Of a stretch of DNA of 13,500 nucleotides, positions 1-8,577 are shown one piece after another; the stretch's first letter is position 1, and each line of letters opens with the position of its first letter. Source of the stretch: Apostichopus japonicus (taxonomy: Eukaryota; Echinodermata; Holothuroidea; Aspidochirotida; Stichopodidae); NCBI RefSeq assembly GCF_037975245.1, contig NC_092576.1, forward strand, positions 7,481,501 through 7,495,000, read 5' to 3'. The position numbers and the translations under genes were made by a program. A model generated the notes under the pieces. It saw only the letters and a program-made list of their open reading frames with translations. It ran no database searches and had not been told where the DNA came from.

Positions 1-1109
1 GTGGTCATCGAGAAACCCATTCTGTATCAAATACATGTACAGTGGTCATCCAGAATCCCAGTCTGTATCAAATACATGAACAGTGGTCATCCAGAAACCC
101 AGTCTGTATCAAATACATGTACAGTGGTCATCCAGAAACCCAGTCTGTATCAAATACATGTACAGTGGTCATCCAGAAACCCAGTCTGTATCAAATACAT
201 GTATAGTGGTCATCCAGAAACCCAGTCTGTATCAAATACATGTACAGTGGTCATCCAGAAACCCAGTCTGTATCAAATACATGTACAGTGGTCATTGAGA
301 AACCCAGTCTGTATCAAATACATGTACAGTGGTCATCCAGAAACCCAGTTTTTATTAAATACATGTACAGTGGTCATCCAGAAACCCAGTCTGTATCAAA
401 TACATGTACAGTGGTCATTGAGAAACCCAGTCTGTATCAAATACATGTACAGTGGTCATTGAGAAACCCTGTCTGTATCAAATACATGTACAGTGGTCAT
501 TGAGAAACCCAGTCTGTATCAAATACATGTACAGTGGTCATTGAGAAACCCAGTCTGTATCAAATATAATGTACAGTGGTCATTGAGAAACCCAGTCTGT
601 ATCAAATATAATGTACAGTGGTCATTGAGAAACCCATTCTGTATCAAATTCATGTACAGTGGTCATCCAGAAACCCAGTCTGTATCAAATACATGTACAG
701 TGGTCATCCAGAAACCCAGTCTGTATCAAATACATGTATAGTGGTCATCCAGAAACCCAGTCTGTATCAAATACATGTACAGTGGTCATTGAGAAACCCA
801 GTCTGTATCAAATACATGTACAGCGGTCATCCAGAAACCCAGTCTGTATCAAATACATGTACAGCGGTCATCCAGAAACCCAGTCTGTATCAAATACATG
901 TACAGTGGTCATCCAGAAACCCAGTCTGTATCAAATACATTTACAGTGGTCATCCAGAAACCCAGTCTGTATCAAATACATGTACAGTGGTCATTGAGAA
1001 ACCCAGTCTGTATCAAATACATGTATAGTGGTCATCCAGAAACCCAGTCTGTATCAAATACATTTACAGTGGTCATTGAGAAACCCAGTCTGTATCAAAT
1101 ACATGTATA
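1..1109. repeat. 41-bp tandem satellite array, 27 copies
   Basis: Twenty-seven head-to-tail units begin with GTGGTCAT (or GCGGTCAT) at 1, 42, 83, 124 and so on to 1069. All are 41 bp except two 42-bp units at 534 and 576, which carry a one-base insertion before the ATGTACA end. Two main variants exist, with CCAG or TGAG after GTGGTCAT. Six TGAG units are consecutive (411-658) and include both 42-bp units, which suggests local block amplification. Because 41 is not a multiple of three, a CCAG-type array reads open in all three forward frames as one cyclic 41-residue peptide, while TGAG units place a TGA in one register. There is no promoter, splice signal or unique sequence, so I read the open frames as a by-product. 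The array is cut at base 1 and may continue upstream. Confidence 0.97.
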
Positions 1110-2195
1110 GAGTTGTTATTCTGACCATCCCTGCATCACTCATCAAGCAAGTAAAATTTCTACAGAAGTGCAGTGAACAGTCATGTTGAAAAACAAATCA
1201 TTCAGTCGAATCTTACTTCTTATTTATTAATTATTAGCATAATCATTATTTATTATTAGCACCAGCATTATCACTATTATTATCATTATTTCTTAATCTT
1301 ATTTATTAATCGAGGAATCTTTTTTAAAATGGGCAGTTATCATCATCCTGAGACACAGTTTTGCACCAAACAGATATTTGGAACCTTTTTTTCATCTTCA
1401 AATTACTACTATTTAGTTAATGCTTAAATGTACTTTAAAAACTTAATTTGAACGTACTCAGCAATAACTTCCACACCAAAGGACGGTAAACCACAGGTAC
1501 TGGAAATCGGACACAAAATACTTCCAACTTCTCAAGATCTGCAGATTTATGGGGAAAAAAACAAATTGATACTAGAAAGTAATCCTCAATGCAACAAATC
1601 ATAAATGTTATGGCACTTTAGAGTTCTGAACATGTCAAAGGGTGCCACCCAACACTCATGTATACTTGTATTGTTTCCCAAATGTTACCACTTTTTATAC
1701 AGTAAGAGCTACTGTAAGGTAACTTTGTTCGCCTGTGAAAAGCTTGCATGATCCTCAAAATCTTCATACCTTTGCTCCGGCTGTTGTGGGGTTAACTATT
1801 CTCGATTTCTGTTCAAGAGCCTTGGAGCCCGAGAAAAGTACATCAGAGGTAATACTAACTCAAGTCTGGAATTGAGCGCAGGGAGTATCAGTTAAGTGTT
1901 GAAATTTGTGCTCATTATTGATGGCTCTAAGCTCTTTTCTCCCCCCCCCCCACCCCTCTAATCTACTGCCAGAATCTACTATCTATATGTGCACTTGTAT
2001 AGCAGTTTCCCAATTTTGCATAACATTTGTCCTACTGTAGTCTCTGTTAAGAAAATATTACACAATTTACATTATTAAATACATAAAGCCCTGTATATTC
2101 CATAATGGTTACTACTGTATATGATAAGTTTGTAATGATTCAGAATTTGTCATTTTTCAGTACTGTAAAGAATTTGCCAATGAAAACCAGGGTTG
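1110..2195. other. Non-coding stretch with ATT-rich and poly-C tracts
   Basis: No exon or RNA gene is recognisable here. An interrupted ATT/TTA-rich low-complexity tract runs about 1219-1310, and a C11 run sits at 1941-1951 in an otherwise AT-rich context. If the TBC1D7 exon at 4654-4759 belongs to a gene that continues to lower coordinates, this stretch may be intronic. I looked on the minus strand for the next TBC1D7 exon and did not find it. Confidence 0.5.
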
Positions 2196-2283
2196 GGTTT
2201 TGACCGGTCAAAACCTGTTTTGACCACAAAGCGGTTTAAACCTGGTTTAAACCGGTCAAAACTAGGTTTAAACCGGTCAAAAC
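2196..2283. repeat. Palindromic GGTTTTGACC / GGTTTAAACC repeat cluster
   Basis: A perfect 20-bp palindrome, GGTTTTGACCGGTCAAAACC, lies at 2196-2215. It is followed by two 21-bp direct repeats that start GGTTTAAACCGGTCAAAAC, at 2244-2262 and 2265-2283. A partial GCGGTTTAAACC copy is at 2231-2242. Each unit is built from self-complementary halves, so the cluster can pair in several registers. On the minus strand it is open and would encode repeated F-D-R-F-K-P, but nothing around it supports a gene. It could be a short satellite or the remains of a transposon end. Confidence 0.7.
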
Positions 2284-2822
2284 TCAAAAATAATTCGGAA
2301 GCTCCCGACAGAGCTCTGCACAGATGGTCTTGGGTAGTGTGAAGTATAATGCATACCATTGGAGTGTTCATAATATCTGTTCTAGGGTATTATACCATTT
2401 GGTTGCTTCTCTTCCTAAGAATCAGTATGAAATTATATACAAAAATGTGAAGCTGATGAAGATGTCACATGTATGTTCTGACTAGGCTTTGCCTCATCTT
2501 TAATGTTCTTATTAGGTCGTGATGACATTTAGCATAATTAATTAACATAATCATTGACATTTCAAATTTAGGATTTTTTCTTAATCTCGGTATATACTGC
2601 ATGAGATTAGTAAATTACTAATCTCAACAACATTACAAGTCTGATGTTGAAATCTAGATAATCAAAGTACCAGGAAAGCTGATATTGGTGCAATACTTGA
2701 ATCAATACTCTTACAAAACTCTCATCTCATTCAGCTCAGTAAACAGTGGTTAGCCACCGTCAGATGTTGGGTCAATTAGACTTGTAACATCTGTTACAAA
2801 CTGCAAGACCAAAATCATAATG
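2284..2822. other. Unassigned non-coding stretch
   Basis: AT-rich sequence without a recognisable gene, RNA or mobile element. A plus-strand open stretch of about 40 codons ending at 2482 follows an AG dinucleotide, but it has no homology that I recognise. Confidence 0.4.
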
Positions 2823-3004
2823 GTATACAACAAATAATGAATGCTTATGAGTGCAATAGTGCAAATATTTCATGAGTTGAAAGATGGAATGTTCCATTCA
2901 ACGAGGCGCAGCCGAGTTGAATCCATGGAACAAATTACATCTTTCAACGAATTAAATATTTGCACTATTGCACGAATGGAAACCATTCATTATTTGTTTT
3001 ATAC
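2823..3004. mobile_element. 182-bp foldback (long inverted repeat) element
   Basis: The outer 21 bp on the left (2823-2843) are the reverse complement of 2984-3004 with one mismatch. Further in, GTGCAATAGTGCAAATATTT and AGTTGAAAGATG on the left pair with AAATATTTGCACTATTGCAC and CATCTTTCAAC on the right. The core holds TTCCATTCAAC paired imperfectly with GTTGAATCCATGGAA around a GGC-GCA-GCC mini-hairpin. Almost the whole element can therefore fold into one imperfect hairpin. No coding sequence or clear target-site duplication is seen, so the exact ends and class are uncertain. A non-autonomous MITE-like foldback is the simplest reading. Confidence 0.75.
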
Positions 3005-3837
3005 AACACCTTCAAATTTGGATATATAATTGGATGTAAAATGCACTCATGCAACAGATTGTTTTGAACAGACAGGTTTCTCTGCTCTCTTACCGCTGAA
3101 AAAAGTGCTATCAAAAAAGTATAACACATGGTTCTATTTCATAGAGTGCAATAGAGCGGATTTTGCATGCAATCGACGAGCAATTGACCAATATCCCTGG
3201 CGCTGAGTATCTAGAGACCTAGATATCACTTCTGTTAGGAGATTAAGGACATGCAGGTCTGGGAATCTTTATTTTCTATCCAAAGCTTACAATGACTACT
3301 AGCAATTGTGTTACTCGTTAGACCTAGGCCCATGTTGGCTCTGGAGTCAATATGGGATCCTAAGTTGGGTGATTTGGATAATTTGTGTGTGGCAATTATG
3401 GAAGATTACCCTTCTGATGCACTACTGTACAATGTTCCAGGTACTTGAGCTGAAAGATCTGCTTTAATGGCATGCTATAGCTCAAAGAAAATGTTGTGAT
3501 TATGTAATATACTGTACCTGCCACAGTTTGATTTCAGGCTTTACAGTTAGCCTGCATAGCTTCTTCACACTATTAGGCCTAGGCTCTTTGTGTAAACACT
3601 GTGGAAATATGTTCATGTCTACAGTGTAATTAATCATACAGCATTCACACAAAGACCCTCCTGCAAGAAAAATATGTATGTACTTTAGATCCTCCTGCAA
3701 GCAGGAACTCACGAAGAAGCCTCATTGGCTTATCGAAGCCGCAAGCTGACCAAAGTCAGTCTCTTAGATTAATATTTAACATCCATGATTATGAATTGTC
3801 AATTTCCAACAACTCTGTAACTGGACGACACACATTA
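3005..3837. other. Non-coding stretch, possible weak plus-strand exon
   Basis: Nothing firm is present. A plus-strand frame open for about 50 codons ends at the TGA near 3448. It could be an exon preceded by AG near 3328 and followed by GTACTT at 3441, but I recognise no family. One copy of the octamer TAGGCCTA lies at 3574-3581, and a small CTGAC-CAAA-GTCAG hairpin lies near 3746-3759, possibly in the body of the SINE-like sequence that starts at 3912. Confidence 0.35.
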
Positions 3838-3912
3838 ATCTTGGAGTGACTCAAACTGGGGACCTTATGATTGGAAGGCACCGGCGTTAACCACTGAGCT
3901 AACACTCTGTGA
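3838..3912 (-). mobile_element. tRNA-derived SINE head (internal Pol III promoter)
   Basis: Read on the minus strand, TAGCTCAGTGG at 3901-3891 matches the tRNA A-box and AGTTTGAGTCACTCC at 3857-3843 matches a slightly decayed B-box. The boxes are spaced as in a tRNA, with a CCTT/AAGG anticodon-arm-like stem between them. The acceptor stem does not close well and no clean cloverleaf forms, so this is more likely the 5' head of a tRNA-derived SINE than a working tRNA gene. The SINE body would extend to lower coordinates, perhaps to about 3720. I could not place its 3' end or a target-site duplication. Confidence 0.6.
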
Positions 3913-4110
3913 TATGTGGCAGGCGTTGCAGACGAAAGGTTAAAAGAGGTAATTTTACAACCAAGGAAGGTCGATTCCGTAATCTCAGGAAACTTTTCCC
4001 TTATACTCGATAGTTTGTCACAGTTGGGGTCTATACAGCAGACCTTTAACTTAGATGATAATGTAAGTTATGGTCTAGGCCTAACTCTAACATTAAGCAT
4101 AGGCCTACCT

Positions 4111-4431
4111 CAGTGGCAGAGTTAGAGGTATTGGTCAGAGGGGTCGCGAATGGTCTGTAGGGGCGCTTTCGACACTTTCCTAGCGGAGCGCCACCACAGG
4201 TTGGCGCGCAGCGTACAGAAATTTTTTGAGGAAAGATACTCCCTAGATCGCCGGAAATTACCCTTTCCAGGCCTTGCTAATTTGCAGATAAACGAAGAAT
4301 AAATAGGTGTCATCGCCAACAAAATGTGAAAAATGTCAATAGGTAGATGAGAGTGAATAAATTTTTTTTTGAGTCCGTCCGTTGGGGGGGCATCCGCCCC
4401 CCCCCCCGACTGTATGGACACTCCGCCACTG
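4111..4431. mobile_element. hAT-like MITE, 321 bp, with 8-bp target-site duplication
   Basis: The left end reads CAGTGGCAGAGT and the right end, reverse-complemented, reads CAGTGGCGGAGT: a 12-bp terminal inverted repeat with one mismatch. Flanks GCCTACCT (4103-4110) and GCCTACAT (4432-4439) match at 7 of 8 positions, the duplication size expected of hAT transposons, whose ends typically begin CAGNG. The interior has no transposase, only G7 and C12 runs near the right end and an approximately 79-bp block (4182-4260, read on the minus strand) that recurs at 7202-7280 and 8350-8435. The element interrupts sequence rich in the TAGGCCTA octamer and, if the TBC1D7 model is right, lies in that gene's intron 1. 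Confidence 0.7.
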
Positions 4432-4653
4432 GCCTACATACCTTACACTCAGTGTAGGTCTTGCATTCTAACCTATGGAGGGTAATATTTAATGTAAATG
4501 CCCGACGCTGAAGGCACTGTTGTATTAATCCACATGTTAGCCCATTCCTAAAACTGTAAAAGTTGTTTACGATTAGTCAATAAGCCTAGGCTAGGCCTAG
4601 TCGTTAGCTACAACAGGCTTCAATAGGCAAGGTCGAGTTTCGCTACACATTAC

Positions 4654-4759
4654 CGACTGGTTCATCTTTCAGGACTATTTGTAGAGATTTTGTCCCTTCA
4701 ACACCCCGAAATCCAACTTTTTCGTAGTAGTGACTGCGGAAGTTTCTCCCGTCTGTCAT
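4654..4759 (-). CDS. TBC1D7 first coding exon (TSC complex subunit)
   Basis: On the minus strand an ATG at 4759-4757 opens 35 codons plus one base, ending at a GTAATG donor at 4653-4648 (phase 1). The peptide begins [17 protein letters not shown] and continues RGVE, then a K-S-L and L-K-D-E stretch. This closely matches the N-terminus of animal TBC1D7, whose hallmark is NFRS[12 protein letters not shown] followed by KSL and LLKD. TBC1D7 is a TBC-domain protein that binds TSC1 as the third subunit of the TSC1-TSC2 Rheb-GAP complex, which restrains mTORC1 at the lysosome. The TBC domain itself is encoded downstream. I found none of those exons in 1-4640, so either intron 1 is longer than 4.6 kb or the exons are too diverged for me to see. 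An AG at the end of TTCAG about 17 nt upstream of the ATG could be the acceptor for a non-coding first exon. Without splicing, the frame stops at a TAG just past the donor. Confidence 0.85.
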
Positions 4760-5918
4760 AATAGTACTTTGATGGTCTGAACTTCGATTTTATGTTTGGT
4801 AGTATTTGCTACCTGAACAGCATTGGCTGAGGAACATTTTAGAGATGGTTGACTCTAACAAAGGAAACATGCGTTATTTTTTTCCCCAACTCAGAATCCT
4901 CGTTATTGGAACGCCAACGGATATGCTTGCCCTGCGCTTTGGCAAAATAATCGCACGTCGATTACGTCTCCTTATCATCCTTATGTGCACTTCACAATGA
5001 AAACTTTGTCATCGTCGTTATACGCAGTCTGCTATTATGAGAATAATCGGTGCCATGTTGCTTTTTCCAGCCTAGTTGGATAACCCAATGCTTCAGCCAA
5101 TGACGAGCAAAGTCCCCCCCCCCCCTACTCCCTCCATCACAAGTTAGAGAGGGAAGGACAAAGAGTTCAATCCTTTAGAGGATTGTTCGACGAGTGAGAG
5201 TCGAATTTATACGAGGGGATTTTAAAAACGTTATAAGAAGTTTGACGGTGTTTTTGTTTTCTATAATATATAGGCTATATGGTTGACTAGTGGTATATTT
5301 TAGAGTTTGTAGATTTTAGGACCAATTAGCCTAATTAGGGATGAAAAGCTTAGGCTTTTAAGATTAAAGTTATAACTAATCGATATCAAATTGTGTAAAT
5401 TAGTAGTTTCTGAAACTGTTTTCATGCCGATGCTCACGGGAATTTTGTAGGCTATACGAATAGCTGTGATGCTATTGTGTACATGGTTATAATGAGAAAA
5501 ATAGTCGCCAGCTTGTTGTTGTTTGCCTGCACAAAATACAATCAATCAGATCAAGGTAAGAAAAACCGTCACGAATCCTGACTTTGCATTGGTTGTCCGA
5601 CTGCTTGAAGTACGCTTTGCAAACCATGATTGTGCAAAAATATTTTCTTATATGTTTGTTGTAGAATAGGAATAAATTGCATGATAGGCTTTCTGTTATT
5701 GGAATGCTATCGACATTAAATTTTAGGAAACGGGCTCGTCTATGCCTTCTCATGTCGTTAATACGCATGCTTGATGGCTATATTATACGCCCACAAAATA
5801 TTTGTCAACCCTTACTGGCTTATTACAGTTACTGACACTGCCAGCACTGAATGGAAAGATTTGCATTTCAATACAGCGCATGAGTTATAGTACATGACTT
5901 GTCATGTGAACAAAATTG
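4760..5918. other. Intergenic region between two divergent genes
   Basis: About 1.2 kb separates the TBC1D7 ATG (minus strand) from the receptor promoter (plus strand). It holds two CCAAT boxes (5085-5089 and 5097-5101), a C12 run (5114-5125) and two adjacent small hairpins (5168-5205). I see no convincing exon. The longest plus-strand frame (4806-5000) overlaps the probable TBC1D7 upstream region and has no recognisable domain. Confidence 0.5.
5085..5101 (-). promoter_or_regulatory. Paired CCAAT boxes, possible TBC1D7 promoter
   Basis: Two CCAAT pentamers, 12 bp apart, lie about 330 bp upstream of the TBC1D7 ATG, where they read ATTGG in the gene's direction. NF-Y binds such boxes in either orientation and they are common in TATA-less housekeeping promoters. 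Their position suits the TBC1D7 side better than the receptor, whose TATA-like box is over 800 bp away. The pentamer is short enough to occur by chance, so the call is weak. Confidence 0.25.
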
Positions 5919-5925
5919 TATAAGA
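5919..5925 (+). promoter_or_regulatory. TATA-like box of the receptor gene
   Basis: TATAAGA lies 117 bp upstream of the receptor ATG at 6042, which would place the transcription start near 5945-5955 with a 5' UTR of about 90 nt. An inverted repeat, ACATGAC-TT-GTCATGT (5892-5907), sits 11 bp upstream and could be a dimeric factor site. Support is positional only. Confidence 0.4.
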
Positions 5926-6041
5926 GGCACGCACCCGTACAAGAGTTTGAGTCGAGGTGCAGGTTCTTTCTAATCGCTAAGGTACTTGCTGGCGTTTTGG
6001 AGGATCCATTTCGTATTTGTGTTATTGTCGTTGGTAGAAAA

Positions 6042-6090
6042 ATGGCTTCGAAATTTTTCTATGTTGGGGTTCTTTTCTTTGGCCTTTTGG
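6042..6090 (+). CDS. Receptor exon 1: signal peptide
   Basis: The ATG at 6042 has a good start context (AGAAAAATGG) and encodes [16 protein letters not shown] plus one base before a consensus GTAAGT donor at 6091. The short basic start followed by a run of F, V, L and G is a typical secretory signal peptide. The frame is open upstream to about 5916 but has no ATG there, and the TATA-like box lies in that stretch, so it is taken as promoter and 5' UTR. Joined to the exon at 10436, the cleavage region reads A-F-V-D-A, with cleavage plausible after that Ala. Confidence 0.7.
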
Positions 6091-8452
6091 GTAAGTTAAT
6101 AAATAGAAAATATCTTGAATAAATATTTATGTTATTCCTATACATTTTTTAATGACGACTGTTATTTTTTTTGCTTATGGTTTTGTTGATGTAATTTTGT
6201 TTTCTTAGGAGCTGCTGGAGTATTGGAAGAATTAGACTATTGTTTCGGAGTGTAACACGCTTTACCACTCACTTTACCAACTTTACAAACTTCACATTAA
6301 AAGTCAAGAGTACTTTAATTATCAGTTTGCAAGAGTTATCGTTCAGTAGTTGGTTCATAACTGTTTTTATACCTAATGACAGATAGGAAGACAAAAACAA
6401 ATTATTTTCAAATTGCCTTCGATGTCTTCTTTTGACAAAAAGGTAAGAATAAGGTGAAGTGTCTAGAAAATGGTTACGTCCCTATGAAACATATATTATT
6501 ACCTACCTTGCGGTTATTTCCTCAACTGAATATGCCTTATTTTTGACTTATTTCATTAATCGTGATCAAATTTAAAAAGCTCGTTCACATTCTCTTTCGA
6601 AACATCATTAGCTTCTCCGAATATATGTAAGAACATTTTTTGGTAGATATTTTATGTCTACATTTGGAAAAAATGGAACAAAAAAAATTGGAACAAATGG
6701 AAAAAAGAGGGGAAAAAGAGAAGAAGGAGAGGAAGTGAAGGGAAAAGAAAAAAAAAAGGAGAGAAAAAGGAGAAAAGGAGGGAGTAGAAGATAAACGCCA
6801 AGACACCGGGAAGAGAAAGAGGAACAGTGACATCAATACAGCGCTGATCCCTATTATATACACATGGCCGGGTATAGCCAGTGACGGATCGAGGATTTCG
6901 GAAGGGGCGTGAGCCTCACCCTACCCCTTACACCGAAAACTCCATTTTTGACGTTTCCATTTTTCCTCTCTCACTAATGTATCTATATATATCAAATATA
7001 TGGTCTATCATAACGCGTGTGTGTGTATGGACGCCTTACACAATTGTGCTTGGAAACAAACTGTCGAACTCGACCGAGTCGTCGGGAAACATGATGCATT
7101 TCGGGAAGGGGGCGACCGCCGCACCCCCCCCCAGGATATTTTTTCATGATATCGCTATTAATTTTGAAATAGAAAATGCTTAGATGCAATTTATAGGGCA
7201 TGGGAAGTGTCATACCCAGCGATCTGGGTGGCATTTTCGGCCAAAATTTTCTTGTACGCTTCGCGCCAACTACGCTTAGATAGTTTGCCTACAGGCTTCG
7301 CCCCTCCCTTGGCAAATTATTCGCTACGCGCCTGTTCGAATTTGTAAAGCAAAGAGCAGATATCACATCATATCAGTGAGCATGAAAATGGCGGTTCCAG
7401 GATGAACAGCCTCAAAACTGTCGATGTGTGTAGTCATAGGAACCCAATTTGATTTGGGGGGCTGTAACGACTTGCCCGAAAAATATAACCTAGATTTTTC
7501 GCGCGCGATGTTAATGTCAATATCATATAAGCAAGCATCGGTTATTACTTTGCATGCTATCATGTACTGTACGGTCCGTGGAAATTGCGCAGTTTACCGC
7601 GGGATGCTAATGTAAACAACGGAATGTCTTATGTAGATGGAGAAAAAGCATTATTAGGTCCAATTATGTCAAATTCTCTTTTACATTAGTAATGGCGAAT
7701 TAGTCGGCCAAGCTTAGAACTTTATTTTAATTATCAAGGAGATATTTTTTAAACTATTCATTTCCTTTAGCTACATCATTGCAATTTATTTTCTTTCAGT
7801 AGGAGCCCCCCCCCCCCCTCGCCTCCTACGCCTATGTGTGTAGTGTTCGGTTTCGGAAATATCTGGCATTTTCTTCAACCAAGTTTCGTAATAGCCGTTA
7901 TGAGAGGGTTAAATATTTGTACACCAATAAATTAACTGTGTCTGAAGTTTCGAAAATGTCCTTGCCAACATGATTCTTCATCATACTTCCCTCTACTCTT
8001 GTAATTTTGACCGGTCTGTTAGGGGTTCAGTGGAGGGTTTTCTATATTGGTTGTCCATAGATGACATTTTTTGTAACATGATGGGTATGTTTTGAGGTGA
8101 GTTAAATTTCAAATTCTAAACAAATAATGGGCTTAAAACCTTGAAAAGTGGGGCTGTCGGGTGTTGTGGGCTGCGACGTAGAATCACCTACAAAAACAAT
8201 GATCCACAGGAGATGCGATGAGGTCGAACATGATGTGTGACTTGTGAAAATCTTCAAAAACGTTATGGATGGAAAAAAAAACTATTGGGAAATACTTGGT
8301 TCTCAGGCTAAGGTGTAGGCTACATCTGGTTGGTCATTTTCAAGCCCGAGAAGTGCCATTTCCGGTGATCTGGGGGTATCAAAACCAGAAATTTTCGTGA
8401 ACGCTGCGCGCCAACCGATGGTGGCGCTCCGCTTAGAGTGTAATTCGCGCCC

Positions 8453-8544
<92 letters not shown>

Positions 8545-8545
8545 A

Positions 8546-8577
<32 letters not shown>

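Noticed and set aside
1-1109. CRISPR array
   Set aside because: The whole 41-bp unit repeats with no unique spacers, and the DNA is animal.
1-1110. Overlapping plus-strand open frames of 70-153 codons
   Set aside because: They are the 41-bp satellite read in rotating frames. Repeat variants, not gene structure, decide where they stop.
2150-2371. Minus-strand 73-codon frame with F-D-R-F-K-P repeats
   Set aside because: It runs through the palindromic repeat cluster. There is no domain or splice support.
2380-2482. Plus-strand frame after TTCTAG ending at TAG near 2482
   Set aside because: About 40 codons with no known homology and no clear donor. Chance is the simpler reading.
2841-3029. 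Plus-strand 62-codon frame
   Set aside because: Entirely a product of the foldback element's two arms.
3838-3912. Functional tRNA gene
   Set aside because: A and B boxes are present, but the acceptor and T stems do not pair properly. A SINE head fits better.
4806-5000. Plus-strand 64-codon frame next to TBC1D7
   Set aside because: It overlaps the upstream region of the minus-strand gene, has no domain, and has no splice or homology support.
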